Shown here: positions 1 through 11,121 of the stretch, piece by piece
How the letters are laid out: each line of letters opens with the position of its first letter
Numbering within the stretch: position 1 is the first letter of the stretch
Position numbers and translations under genes: made by a program
Notes under the pieces: model-generated
The model's database searches: none
The model's input: only the letters and a program-made list of their open reading frames with translations
What the model was told of the DNA's origin: nothing
NCBI GenBank assembly: GCA_010093605.1
Contig: MU004185.1
Location: 1,926,539 to 1,990,538 of the forward strand
DNA: 64,000 bases
Origin: Lophium mytilinum
Lineage: Eukaryota; Ascomycota; Dothideomycetes; Mytilinidiales; Mytilinidiaceae
Direction: 5' to 3'

Positions 1-1
1 G

Positions 2-1678
2 CAGCGACGACAGCATAGCAGATACATTGGTCTCACCACCCCGTTTGATTCCCTCCTTATCGGTCTCTCTCATTTTGATTCGCGTAACGAAAGCACGTTT
101 GACTTGGGGACGCTGCGGAGAGTAAATGATCATGAATGTTTCATCATGCTGCCTGACGAAAATACCCAAGACTATGGGGATGACACCGAGGCCTTCAACG
201 CGATTGAGCAGATCGTGCATCCCCATGGCCCTGCCTTGATTGATATCTACTTTCGTACTGTCCATCCCAGCTTTCCGATTATCCAAAAGCACTTGTTTAT
301 CGAACGACATCGGACTGGTGATCGAACCTTCTCGCCGCCACTGATTGCTGGCATGTATATCCTGGCGCTAAATTGGTGGTCCTTTGATTCCAACCTCGCG
401 CCTTACCCAAAACCGGATGCAAGCCGTCTGGAAGCCATCGCGTCAAAAGCGCTGTCCATAGCCATGGAGCGACCAAAACTTTCCACTATTCAAGCCGGCC
501 TACTACTTCTGCAAAGACCAGAAGCAGATTCATGGAGTTTGACTACCCAGCTAGTCGCCATAGGCCAAGAACTTGGTCTCCATCTCGACTGCTCTACGTG
601 GTCAATACCGCTATGGGAGCGGGGACTCAGAAAACGAATCGCTTGGGCATTATACATGCAAGACAAGTGGAGCTCGTTGATCCACGGCCGTCCATCTCAC
701 ATCTTTAGTGCCAATTGGGCTGTCAAGCCAATCTCGGATGACGACTTCAAGGAAGAAGGCGATGGCTTCGAAACTAAACGAGAAGAGAGCGAAGATGACA
801 TGAGCGAAAACGAAAAAGGTCTCATCCTGTTCGCTCAGATGATCGCACTAACGGCCATCATGGCCGAAGTGATGGATACCTTCTATACTCAAGTCGCCAT
901 TCAAGACTTCGCCAACGCAGGCAAGAACTCTACACGGCTGATCCTCGAGCGCGCAAAACCCGTTCAGATTAAGCTGAAAGAGTGGTTCGCCAAACTCCCA
1001 GCTTCCACACGTATGGACAACTCTTCCTCCAATCGCCTCTCCACAACAGGCTATCTCCATCTCGCATACTTCGCCACCGAAATCACCCTACATCGCCGCA
1101 TAGTGCAATCGATCGACCCAACCACCTCAGATCCGTATCTCCTTTACATCTGTCGCTCGGCAGCTAAAACCCGGCTAATCTCCGCCATGGATTTCGTCAA
1201 CCGTCTCAAGCCAGAGCACCTCCAAGCCTTCTGGTATTTCGCGTCCAAGATAAACTTCACGCTCATTGGTACCTTCGGATCCCTCCTTTGGGCCACAGCG
1301 CCCGCACATGAGGAAGCCGAGTTCTATAAAACTCGGTTACGGGAGTACCGCTGGACGTTGTCGGTTAGCGCGAAGCGGGCAGAATTCCTAGATTATGCAG
1401 TTCAGATGCTGGACGCGTCGAGGACTATGCTGAATAACCTAGCGGAGAAACCGAGTCTTGCCCAAAGCCAGGTCAGCATGTCTGGCGTACCACCAGCGCC
1501 GCAGCGGCAGAACATGAGAGGAGGAGACGTAGACATGACCGGGGATGGACAAGGAGTTGGCAACTTGTCGAGGCTGAATTCGAGTGCGAGTCTCAGTTTC
1601 CAAGGGTTTGCGAACGAGCCGTTTGAGCAGTTCGCGAGCGAGAGCTTAGGCGGGGATACGCCGACGAGTTTGGGTTGA
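2..1678 (+). CDS. Fungal-specific (Zn2Cys6-type) transcription factor, C-terminal part
   Basis: The frame is open from the left edge and ends at TGA 1676-1678, giving 558 visible residues; the N-terminus, where a Zn2Cys6 cluster would sit, lies outside the window. The visible part looks like the fungal transcription-factor middle homology region (Fungal_trans): a segment RYIGLTTPF near the edge, then DIYFRTVHPSFPIIQKHLF, and further on the helix-rich KRIAWALYMQDKWSSL followed by HGRPSHI. The order resembles the Dal81/TamA family of nitrogen co-activators, but that assignment is from memory of motif order and is tentative. The last ~90 residues are Ser/Gly/Gln-rich and probably disordered. No intron is seen. 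Nuclear DNA-binding regulator is the safe call. Confidence 0.8.
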   Translation, partial: QRRQHSRYIGLTTPFDSLLIGLSHFDSRNESTFDLGTLRRVNDHECFIMLPDENTQDYGDDTEAFNAIEQIVHPHGPALIDIYFRTVHPSFPIIQKHLFIERHRTGDRTFSPPLIAGMYILALNWWSFDSNLAPYPKPDASRLEAIASKALSIAMERPKLSTIQAGLLLLQRPEADSWSLTTQLVAIGQELGLHLDCSTWSIPLWERGLRKRIAWALYMQDKWSSLIHGRPSHIFSANWAVKPISDDDFKEEGDGFETKREESEDDMSENEKGLILFAQMIALTAIMAEVMDTFYTQVAIQDFANAGKNSTRLILERAKPVQIKLKEWFAKLPASTRMDNSSSNRLSTTGYLHLAYFATEITLHRRIVQSIDPTTSDPYLLYICRSAAKTRLISAMDFVNRLKPEHLQAFWYFASKINFTLIGTFGSLLWATAPAHEEAEFYKTRLREYRWTLSVSAKRAEFLDYAVQMLDASRTMLNNLAEKPSLAQSQVSMSGVPPAPQRQNMRGGDVDMTGDGQGVGNLSRLNSSASLSFQGFANEPFEQFASESLGGDTPTSLG

Positions 1679-2721
1679 GGCTTCCGGTTTCCGGTTTAAG
1701 AATGGTGATTAGGGTTAGACTGGGGGACGTTTCGATACCCATGGTGGCTGGTTGGCGGGTTGGGTTACAACCTTGACGATATGATGAGAATCTGTATGGT
1801 GTATATGCTATACATACTACAGCTATGAAGTGTAGAAATCAATCTGTCTGTCTTTCGTTGAGAACTTCTACAGAATGTCAGGTATTTTAACAAGTGATGT
1901 AGGCAGCTGTCTTGTGAGGAATTTAGATAAACAAGATATCTCATAAAACGACTACCATACCTACACCATCTAAAGGTCTACACAGCGTGACATCATCCAT
2001 CCCATCTCCTCATTCGTCTCTTAGCTCGAATTGTGATTGGCAGTCAGACGATCTGCGGTCTCCGTTAGATTCGATAAAGGGCGCCCAGGCTAACTAGATA
2101 TCCTACGCGAACGCTGCAGCCGCGCAGGTGAGTGAACTAATTCACTCTTGTCACTTCCCGGCGGGTATCGATATCTAATGCATTCATCTTGGGTCTAGAG
2201 AGCTGTGGATCGGGCCCGCCGGCACAGTTCTCACCGTCTCGTAACACGTTTGCCGGTGGTGTCGCAGTCGATCAGGCCAGCCGCCGCAGCTCGTTCACGC
2301 AAAATGTCTGGGCGTATCGCTAGTGCCACGCTAGAGTGGATGGTGTGCAGCTTGATTCGCTTTCATTCGCTGCGTCCCCTGGCGCTGTCAGGGTGGCGCC
2401 CAATACGAAACAGCTTGGACCCTCGCTGCGTCCATCCATGTCGGTGGCACCCCTGCTTCCTGTTTGACCAGACTCACTCGGCCGTCCCCTCATGTTCCAC
2501 TCTCTTCACCCTCTGTTTCGAGGCTCGTCGCTCTCTTGAACGTCCGTAGGACCTTCTCATCGCTCTTTCATCACCCACTTTGGTCAACGCGACCACCACA
2601 GTCTTTGCAAATCTTTGATACGCGCTGGTACGCGGCATCTCCTGAACCTCACCAAGCTCGATTCGCTCGGGTTTGTCAGAAGTATACCGTTGGCTGTATA
2701 CCGTTACACCTTTCTTTGAAC
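1679..2721. other. Intergenic region, transcription factor to MFS gene
   Basis: About 1 kb holding the 3' flank of the transcription factor and the promoter and 5' leader of the transporter. Open stretches at 2205-2549 and upstream of 2722 lack a convincing start and show no family motifs, so I see no gene. Confidence 0.5.
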
Positions 2722-4395
2722 ATGTTGGGCTTCCACAGACGCACGCGGTCGTTGATTCCGGTGAAGGATTTGGGAAAGTATGACAAGGTGGAGCTGAATG
2801 AGGAGGATTACGATACCGAGGAGGAGGAGATGGAGGAGTACGACGTCACCATCGAGGCGGTGCCTGCGAAGAGGAAGCAGAGGCAATTGACGTTGATATA
2901 TGTCATCTTCTTGGCCGAGGCGTGAGTATACCAATTCCTCCAATGAACATAGTATGGACGAATGCTAATGACGATGTGGTATAGTATCATGGCCTCAAGC
3001 CTTCAACCTCAACTCAAGATGCTTATCTCCAATGAGGACTTCTGCGGCAACCTCTCCACCTCCTACCTTCGAAGCATCCTCGACTGCGCCTATGCCTTCG
3101 GTGGCACCGCTGGAATCTTCTGGGGATACCTGGCCGACCGTATTGGACGAAGGCCGGTGGCATTGATGGGACTATTCGCCATGAGCTTCTGCTGTCTCGG
3201 CATAGGCTTTGCTACGGACGTCGTCAGCTGCACGATCTTCCGCTTCGTCGCTGGATTGTCCAGCTCGACTATCGTGGTCACAACGTTGACGATGATTGGT
3301 GACATTAGTGTCGGACATGCGGAGAGGGCTAGGAACGTGGCGAGGTTGCCATTGATTGCTCTTTGCGGATCAATTGGACCTATCATGCAGGGTATGGTCT
3401 CAGGAAGCATTGAAGCTTCCGGAGCTATCTGGCAGCAATTCCCGATTCTGAGTAGCCAGATTACCTGCGGGAGTCTGGTCTTCCTCATTGCTGTCACCAG
3501 CTGCATCATGTTGAACGAGGTAAGCTAGTTCTTACATTCATGCTCGAAGCAAGACTAATCCCATCAGACCCTCCCAATGCAACCAAGCAAGCCTCTCTCT
3601 ATCGACATCGACTCCGAAAAAGCCGCCTTCCTCAACCAAGACCTCCCCTCCATCCACATCGTCGATCTCGATACCCCCCGCCCTCTCCCAATCTCCATCT
3701 CTGCTTTCCTTCGCGCGCCTTCCCTCTTGGTTCTCCTCTGCTCTTTCTCACTCCTCTCCCTCCATGCCTCGGTCTTCGACACCCTCCTCCCACATCTCGG
3801 CCACAGCAGCACTTCACACGGCGGTCTTGGGATCCCATGCTCATGGCTTGGACTTACAGTCCTACTTGTGCGTGGTATTGCCGGGCTTTGCATTCTCCGC
3901 ACCATCCCCGCGGCTGTTGAGAAGATGGGGCTGTTATCGCCCTACCGCGCACTCAGCATGCTCTTCCCAGCGGTGTACATAGTCACGCCGTTGTTGGCGG
4001 TCATTGTCGCCTTCTCGCCATCCCTCACCGCGATCGTTTCTACTGCTGCTATCCTCATCAAACACGCTCTCTCCGGTTCCGCCACTGTCCTCGTAGCACT
4101 ACTCATTCTCAACACAACGCCTGACTCCTTCTCAACTGGAACCGTCGTCGGGCTTATGCAAGTTGCCAATCTCTTCAAGGCACTCGCTGTGGCAGTCAGC
4201 GGGGCCAGCTTCTATCTCAGCAGTGACTACAGCGTCGCCACGACAAATTACGCGCTATGGGCCGTCTTGATCGCGTTCGGAGCTGTCGGCGCGGCGCTCG
4301 CTTGGTTCGTGAGGGAACGTCCGAGTGTTGAGAGAGATTTCCCGGCTGAGGTGCTCTGCTGGGAGACATGCTTTGACGCGGACGGAGAGCTATGA
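2722..4395 (+). CDS. Major facilitator superfamily transporter
   Basis: Three exons, 2722-2921, 2985-3519 and 3568-4395, give a 520-residue protein. Introns have GTGAGT/TAG and GTAAGC/CAG ends and keep phase. The ATG at 2722 precedes an acidic cytoplasmic N-tail (DTEEEEMEEYD) and the first membrane helix, LTLIYVIFLAEA. The MFS motif A between helices 2 and 3 is clear: GYLADRIGRRPVALMG. A central loop (about residues 246-290) separates two hydrophobic halves, and the C-terminal half ends with helices up to WAVLIAFGAVGAALAWFVRE. This two-halves layout is typical for MFS proton-driven carriers. The general look recalls the yeast Ycr023c / zinc-induced-facilitator-like group, but the substrate cannot be read from the sequence. 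It probably sits in the plasma or vacuolar membrane. Confidence 0.85.
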
Positions 4396-5299
4396 GACTG
4401 CTCGAACCTGAAGATGGACTCTCTGCACATACTAACTACCATGCTCACTGAGCGTTTTCCCCTCTCTGTCAGAGGGGATGAGAGAAGATGGTGGAAGAAG
4501 TAGCCAGGTGGTGGTTTTCTAAGGAATGACAGCATTTACGACTTCTAGGGGCGAGGATTGGGGTTGATGACTGCTCATGTCTTTTATCTACTTAGTTCTC
4601 CTGTTTCGTATAGTGCTATGTTATTTGCTTTGTTTACATTGACTTCCCTAGTCGTTTGCGTGCTTTGATGAGTGCTGTCTACGTACAGATTGAAGGCGTC
4701 TGATCTCGCTGACTCTCGAGATGTGCCCAACTGGGCTACCCCGCAAGATGGGAGGGCGGTGAAGGGATGCTGTTTATCACGTGCTTCAAGGCCCATGGTT
4801 ACCAAGGGTCCAGCAGTCGTTAGCATAGCGTGTTTCAGACTTAGTGAAGCTTAGTGGGCGGGGACGCAGCAACTGTCGTGTTGTTGTCTTGACGCCCTGT
4901 GTATTTTCTTGTAGTAATGCCACATGCTTCGGAGATCAGTTTGAATAGAGTGAATGCTTCCCAGGGGACTGTTCACGATGCTGTTTCGGGGCGGGGCTTC
5001 GGGCAAAACACCACCGGCAGCGTTCCCCCTGCATGACGCGCAGCAACACGTCCCTGACTTGCCGTTCACGCTCTTGACAGGACCAGCCTGCATTTCGCCT
5101 ACCTCGTTTCAAGTTTCACGACAGGGACTGTTTACTTTCTCTCCTGTGCGCCCTCCTGTCCGCACCCTCCAACAACAACATTTCTCACTCCCCCCAGAAT
5201 TCCACATCACCATAGTACACCGCCAGCTTCATCACAGCAGCTTTTGATACGATATTTGCCTTCGTTAGCGACGACAGAGACACCCAGCGCGACGCCACC
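4396..5299. other. Intergenic region, MFS to NTF2-like gene
   Basis: Holds the transporter 3' flank and a pyrimidine-rich promoter just before the NTF2-like gene (5150-5210 is C/T and CA rich). No supported gene. Confidence 0.5.
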
Positions 5300-7239
5300 A
5301 TGACGCTCAGCGCGAGATATCAGCGCTTCCTGGCCAGTCCCTCCGCCGGTGCGCTCGCCGACAGCGCTGCGATACACTACATCACCACCCTCGTCACTGT
5401 TAACGATGCCGCCGGCATAGTGAAGCACCTCAGCGCGCAGGACAAGCAGCTCAAGAAGAAGGGCGAGAAGGTGCTGAGCTCGATTGAGAGCAGCAACGGC
5501 CTCTGTGTCGACGTGGAGACGACCATCGAATTCATCTCTGGCGGCGGCGCATATCTGCCGGGTCTTGACGACAACTTCCTTTCTGACAGGCTTGTGACGT
5601 TCCCAGTGGTATGTGTGTTTGTTTTGGCGTTGGCTGTGGCGGCCGTCAAATCTATTTATTCTCCCCCGCACACTCGCTAACTTGTTCCTCTCTCTAGGTC
5701 CACATCGTGCAGTTCGACGCCCAGAGGCAGATCGAGCAGATCCGCCTCTATTGGGACCAGGGCTCGCTCCTCAAGCAGATCGATGTCATCGGCGCCCGCG
5801 CCCGCAACTGGCCCATCCGTGATGGAAAAGATCAGACGCGTCTGATCGCTTTGAGCGCCGCGGCCGCTGGCTCTCCTCCTCCTTCTGCGGCATCTTCCCG
5901 CCGCTCGACAGCTTCGAAAGGCTCGGGCTTAGTGGAGACTAGCGGTAACATTAGAGCGGGTTCCCGTGAAGGCAGGAGCAGGAGCTCCGTCAGCGCGACT
6001 GGTGATCCTCATGCGAGTTTGTCGCTGTTCCAGCCCCGCGACGTCAATGCACAGACCGAGTCCTACAACAAGCCCAATGCGCCGCGCGCGACATCTGCGA
6101 AGCCCCCTCCCCGCGAATGGTCGGAGCTATTCGCAGGCGAGGAGAATGCTGCTCCGTCTCCAGCACAATCCGCCGCCTACTCGTCACCCCGCAAGAACGG
6201 CATTCCCGCCAAAGCTGGCGCCGGCAAGAACTTCAAGCCCAGCCGTCTGTTTGAGGAAGACGAGGATGCAGCGCACACTCCCATCAAGGAGAGGGGTATC
6301 AAGACCAACAAGCAGAAGTATAACCACTTCAACATTGGCGATCCCGAGGACGACACGCCCAAGGCAGCAGTGAAGACCAGCCCCGTTGGAAAGTCCAAGC
6401 ACCAGAGCCAGTGGGATTTCGAAGACTTTGTTACGCCGGAGAAGGTCAAGGAGAAGATTCCCGCCCAGGCGGTGCGCCACTTTGGATGGAGTGACGATGA
6501 GGTCGGTTTATTTGTTATTCTCGAGGTTGCTTTGTTACTCCTATCCTTCAAAACACACCTGGCTAACCTTTCCTTCTGATCACAGGACGTAGAATCCCCC
6601 GTCAAGCGCCCCATCGTCCACAAAGCCCGTCCCATGGACCCCCACTTCCAATTCGACGACACCAACACTCCCGCCGCCGACAAGAAGAAGCACGTCTCCG
6701 GCAAGGGCACGCTACAGAACGCGGGTATGGGCCTCTACCGTGACCACGTCGTGCACCAGGCCGAAGACGATGGCTTCGAGGACGACGACATGCCCGTCTC
6801 CCGCGGTGACAACAAGCGCTCGCTCGGCGACGTGACGCACACTATCAACAACGAGATCCGCAAGAAGGACTTTGGCCCGCAGTGGGAGATGCGCGATGAC
6901 TCGCCGATCGCTGCGAAGGTCGCTCCAGCTGGCGAGAACGGAAAAGGCCTCGCGGAGAGGAAGGCGCCGATCGAGCGCCACCAGACCGAGGACCGCAAAG
7001 CGCAGATCAAGGGCCTGGAGTCGCACTGGGGTCTGTACGAGGACAGCCCGGAGCAGGCGAAGAAGGAGAACATCAAGTTCAGCAAGGAGCGCGGCATCAA
7101 GAGCACCGGCGACGGCATGGGTGGCCGCAAGGACGCCGGACGGCAGTGGGGGATTGGCAACGAGGGCGACGATTACGAAGCGGTGAGGCCGAAGGGCGGG
7201 AAGAAGGAGGAGGAGAGCAAGGGCTTCTGGGACTTTTGA
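5300..7239 (+). CDS. NTF2-like domain protein with repeated acidic motifs
   Basis: Three exons, 5300-5608, 5698-6501 and 6586-7239, encode 588 residues. The start has an excellent context (GCCACCATG). Residues 1 to about 150 look like an NTF2-like cone-fold domain: helical N-terminus (ARYQRFLASP), then IHYITTLVTVNDAAGIVKHL, and strands ending HIVQFDAQRQIEQIRLYWDQ. The remainder is low-complexity and carries spaced short repeats around an aromatic-rich core: KYNHFNIGDPEDD, VRHFGWSDDE, DPHFQFDDT, PQWEMRDDSP, SHWGLYEDSP and RQWGIGNEGDD, ending GFWDF. Such H/W-x-W/F plus acidic motifs are usually linear binding motifs. I recognise a conserved fungal architecture but no proven function; NTF2-like domains suggest a scaffolding or binding role rather than catalysis. 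Confidence 0.85.
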
Positions 7240-7825
7240 GTAAGTGAAAGGAGGCGAGGTGTAAGAGGGTGAGGGTGTATGGTCAAGGGGTAACGATGTT
7301 CACGGATGAGTCCATGGGTTCTATGATACGGACGGCTGTGGATGCCTCTCCTTTCTCTCTTTTCCTTTCTTTTGGCCAAGAGTTCTTCTTGTTCGGTAGT
7401 CGACGATGTTGACTCTCTTTTGTATACTTTCTTCCCTTCTGGCTATTTCTTCGCTCTCTGAGCGAGTGATTGGGGGAAAAGGGGTGGTTTGGGGCGAGAC
7501 GGCTGGCGCTACGCTACGCTATGACTTCGACGACTGCACTACAAGCGAGGAATACCAAATTCTGGGAAAATTGTGGGCGAGATGTCTTGGTCTCATTCTT
7601 CTTTTGGAAGGACTTGCTGTTGGAAGGGGGTGGCCACTCTGACGGCTTTCTTTCGTGTCTTGAGAACGATCCTTTTCGTGTATATCTCTTGAAGTCACTC
7701 AGATTGTCAGACTCTACCTTTCTGTCTCTTTTCTGTGAGAAGTGTGATTGCTTGCCCCCAATTTCCCGGAGACTACCGCTTCTCTAGCATCCAATGCTCA
7801 CCGCTTCGTGGTCGATGCCCTTCCT
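7240..7825. other. Intergenic region, no gene seen
   Basis: 3' flank of the NTF2-like gene followed by mixed sequence with a G-rich stretch near 7470-7500. Short open frames here lack family features. Confidence 0.4.
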
Positions 7826-7897
7826 CACGTGGCCATGAATTAGTCCACGTGCCGCTCACGTAATCCCCTGAGATTTCTCTCGCCCGGAGGTATATAA
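7826..7897 (+). promoter_or_regulatory. E-box/TATA promoter-like unit P1
   Basis: Two CACGTG palindromes (7826-7831 and 7846-7851) and a CACGTA (7857-7862) precede a TATATAA at 7891-7897. Downstream, a pyrimidine-rich stretch and then GATCAA (about 7948) match the order seen in P2, P3 and P4. The E-box to TATA spacing is looser here than the 18 nt of the other three units. Confidence 0.5.
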
Positions 7898-7959
7898 CGT
7901 CGTCCCCCCACTGCTCTTCTGCGTTCTTCAGAGGTCGGACCGGGCAGTGATCAACATGT

Positions 7960-8450
7960 CTCGGCTTGAACACGCATGGACACTTGGACCTGCCCGGTCC
8001 TGGGTTGAGGGACGGGGAGGGGATCAAAAGACAATGAAGATATGGTGCATGGTTGGGGTGGTACTGTGTGGTGGACCAAAATCATTGCCGATACGATCGA
8101 TCAATGGAGAGGGAGGAGTGGGGGATTAACACCTTGGTTACCCTATCCTGATGGTCCGGGAGGGAAGTGTGCGGTGCAGAATCTGTGGGAGGAGATGGCG
8201 ATGGGTGGACAAAACTGCTTCGATGACTGGGCTCCATGGTGGGGAGGGCGTGGGGGATCAACATCAGCTGGCAACCTTCGCGATGGCTTGGAGGGGAGGA
8301 GTGGTGGATCAAAACGAACAGATGGATCTGACCATGGCTTGGAGGAGGGTGGGGATCAAAAAACCAACATCGCAGATCTGATGGTTGGAGGTGTCGGGGG
8401 ATGGAAAAACATCGTACCCAGCTTTAGCATGGCTGAGAAGATTGGAAGAG
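7960..8450 (+). repeat. Degenerate tandem repeats with GGATCAAAA core
   Basis: About nine imperfect copies, each roughly 45-58 bp, with the pattern ATGG-Y-TTGGAGG, then a G-rich stretch, then GGATCAAAA and A/C-rich sequence. Clear copies begin near 8282 and 8333 (both ATGGCTTGGAGG); weaker copies begin near 8048, 8104, 8150, 8194, 8234 and 8382. Unit length is not a multiple of three and the frame shifts between copies, so this does not look like a protein repeat. A related but shorter series lies at 9399-9640. Confidence 0.55.
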
Positions 8451-8750
8451 GAAGAGGTGGTTGGTGCTTCTTCGCGGTGGTGCTCGCCATCCCCACGACT
8501 GCTACGTTCTCGTTATCGCTGGTTGGAGAGGGCGCTCTTCATCATGTCCGAAATTTGAGGGGCAGCACAACATGGAAATGAATAGCAGTTAAGGGAGGTA
8601 GAGAGGGATAACAAAAGAAGCAGGTGGAGATGGGGAGCATTGATGAGGTACCTATGTGTGCTCCTCTCCATAAGCTGAGTCTTGTATTGATTTTGATGTC
8701 CAACCTGCATGTCCCTGAAGAAAGAAGACTACTTACAGCGCGAGATAGGA

Positions 8751-8782
8751 TATTTATACCTCACCCGAGGGGGAGACACGTA
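8751..8782 (-). promoter_or_regulatory. E-box/TATA promoter-like unit P2
   Basis: Read on the minus strand: TACGTG (8782-8777), exactly 18 nt, then TATAAATA (8758-8751), then a TCTTCTTTCTTC stretch and, about 60 nt after the TATA, ACATCAAAATC. It faces P1 across the repeat array and is back-to-back with P3. A 65-codon minus-strand frame at 8710-8513 starts just downstream but has no recognisable family and may be fortuitous. Confidence 0.5.
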
Positions 8783-9331
8783 GGTAGCACATGATCAGCG
8801 TAGTCATAGCATTAGGAGAGGCGTCAAGCGTGACTTCATTACGTTGCTCGCGTTTACTCTGTTCTCCAAGCCTCGAGCACGGCTAGTGCTTAGGTATGCC
8901 GTCGATTCTCCTTCCTTCTTCCACTTCTTCCAACAATTCGCGTTTATCTTGAAACTACCTCCTCCTAGCCGACCCAAGGCACTCATACCGCTCCTGAAGT
9001 AGTATAGCCACGTTATTACGCTCTTTAGTATGGAGTGGGGAACCGTGGTGTCTGTCTTCCTTACACCTCTCGTCTACTCTTACCCTTGCGGGGTGATGAA
9101 GACTCCTTATAGTTCTTGCTGCTAGGAGTAGCAGGATAGTGGTTCCGATGCACGCGTAGGTAGAATGGCCGTCAAAAAGATTTTTCGCGGAGCGGGTAGT
9201 ACCAAGAGCAACTCGTTCCAACTATGCCTCGCTTGAGTGCGCTTACGTACCTTGTTATCGCCAAACACCGTCTCGTTAGCCGAACAGAGAAAGGTGGACA
9301 AAGCGGAAAGCAGTGTAACTGTGTGACTTAT

Positions 9332-9362
9332 CACGTGCACTGCCCCTCGGCTGGGTATAAAA
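9332..9362 (+). promoter_or_regulatory. E-box/TATA promoter-like unit P3
   Basis: CACGTG at 9332-9337, exactly 18 nt, then TATAAAA at 9356-9362. About 67 nt further on lies GATCAAAA, the first of several degenerate copies of the repeat core. A short ATG frame of 51 codons (9399-9554) begins 37 nt after the TATA box; I cannot tell whether it is used. Confidence 0.55.
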
Positions 9363-9398
9363 TCTCTGGCCGCTCGAGGAAGAGAAGATTTGTTCTCT

Positions 9399-9640
9399 AT
9401 GGCGAATGATGGAGAAGGGGGAGCGATCAAAAACTGCCGTCAAAGCAAATCCATGTCTGGAGGGGTGGGATTTGGATCGGTTAGCAAAATCCGCGATGGC
9501 TACCAGCAAATGCGGCTGGTTGGTGTGGTTGGAGTTTGGTCGTCCTTGGTTTAATGGCTGAGACTGGAGCATCAAAAACCACAGGAGAGCGAGCCCAATC
9601 ATGGGGGTGGGAGAGCGTGTGCCGTTGCAAATTCGGTAAT
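9399..9640 (+). repeat. Second set of ATGG...ATCAAAA degenerate repeats
   Basis: Four or five imperfect copies of the pattern seen at 7960-8450: an ATGG/ATG-G start, a G-rich middle and ATCAAAA or a decayed version. They begin near 9399, 9453, 9497, 9553 and 9599. The copies are more diverged than in the first array, with indels. They sit directly downstream of P3 in the same relative place as the first array does to P1. Confidence 0.4.
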
Positions 9641-9996
9641 GAACACCACCTTTACAAGCGGGAGACAGTCAGATGCTATCTGGATGAAATGGTTCATCTC
9701 TTTGTGCAGATACTGCTGATTAGCGAGATCGAACGACGTGAAAGAAATAGAGATGGGGATGGTGGACATCATCATTGATTTGGAGGTAGTAAGGAAGCCA
9801 GCGGGGCCAACTCTCTCCTCTCGATCGAACTTCGCCCAGTCCAGGATTGTTCATCCCACGCTCCCACATGCTCTGGGCAAAACAGTGTATTGACACGCCG
9901 CTACCGCCGCCACTGGACATCAAGCCACTCTTCCGAGGATTTTGATATCCAGTGCGGAAACCTTTGCAGAACAACTTTCTGAGCTCGAGAAAGAAG

Positions 9997-10048
9997 ATTT
10001 ATACTCTACCCCTACCGGAGACACGTGAGATATCACATGTCACACGTG
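9997..10048 (-). promoter_or_regulatory. E-box/TATA promoter-like unit P4
   Basis: Minus strand: CACGTG at 10048-10043 and again at 10027-10022, exactly 18 nt, then TATAAAT (10003-9997), a TCTTCTTTCTCG stretch, and GATATCAAAATC about 50 nt downstream. This mirrors P2 closely. It converges with P3 across 650 bp. Confidence 0.55.
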
Positions 10049-11121
10049 ACTGGGACGGCGTGACGTCTGAGGTATGAACGGAAAGATTCGACAGCGGGAT
10101 GACGCCGTATGAAGTCCTCTGAACCATCGCAGAGGGACTACGCGGGATGTACATTTCGTAACGTCGTGAACTAGGCCGATATCTGAGCTGTCGTTATCAG
10201 ACCGCTTCGTGCTAACTGAGTTCTTTCAAGGCAAGCAATGAAAGTGATATTTTGATGTGAGTTCTACTTGACCGTGGATTGGAATAGCATTTGAGCTGCC
10301 TTTTTAGATGTTTGACACTCTCTAATCGCCTCCAAGGCAGTATAAAAGTCGAACAGTCAATCAAAAGTTCACCAGGTCGCTATTCAGACAGTAGCATAGA
10401 TTCAACTATAAAGAGGCTGAGAGCCTCCAAAGCGTGTGATTGTATAGTCCTGAAGGCTACGGAGCGGGGAATGCTTTGCAACTGAAGGAGTTGGCTGTTA
10501 AAAGTTGAGCTGAAGGGGTCGCGCATACTTTACGAGGGCGGCGAGCGAAATTTGGAAGGAAAAAGGCATTGGATCTCGAGGCCAAACAGAGCGCTAGCAT
10601 CATCTCGTTCATATCATCATTTGTTGTGAAGGGGCAGAAAGCAAGAATCGATTGACGTTAGGGGTGGGGATGCTGACTAAACAGTATACTCCGCCCGGCG
10701 GCTCTAGCAACCTCATCTGGATCGCATCCTTCAAAGTCCAACCTCTGTCGTTTGCAATGACTATTTCTGCCTCTCCAAATTTATGCTAAGTATGTCTCTA
10801 CGTATATCCGAAGTTCTCAAATGTTGAACGCATTTGACATCCTTCTAGATAAGCAGATTTGGTAGAATACCTGCAACTGCCACGAACCCTCTCGCGTCGA
10901 CCATGGAGTGTACTCATCTCCTTTCCGCACGTTTGTGTACCTATGCTCAATAAAGAGTCGATACAATGACAAAGACCAGCAGGTCGGTCCTAGACTATAG
11001 TAGAGAGTATAAAGCCCATTGAGGCGGCGAAATGTCTTAGGACGTGGACGCAGATGGCCGGCAATAATTCAACGCGTCACATGGCGATTTAGGACGGTTT
11101 TCGCTCTGGCAGGAAACAAAT
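10049..11121. other. Intergenic region, no gene seen
   Basis: No supported coding region. A TATAAAA-like site near 10340 followed by ATCAAAAG could be a further decayed promoter unit but lacks a CACGTG at the right distance. Confidence 0.4.

Noticed and set aside
5207-5671. Minus-strand frame opposite the NTF2-like gene
   Set aside because: Overlaps the well-supported exon 1 and has no family signal.
10320-10370. Possible fifth promoter unit (TATAAAA then ATCAAAAG)
   Set aside because: No CACGTG at 18 nt or nearby, so the defining combination is missing.
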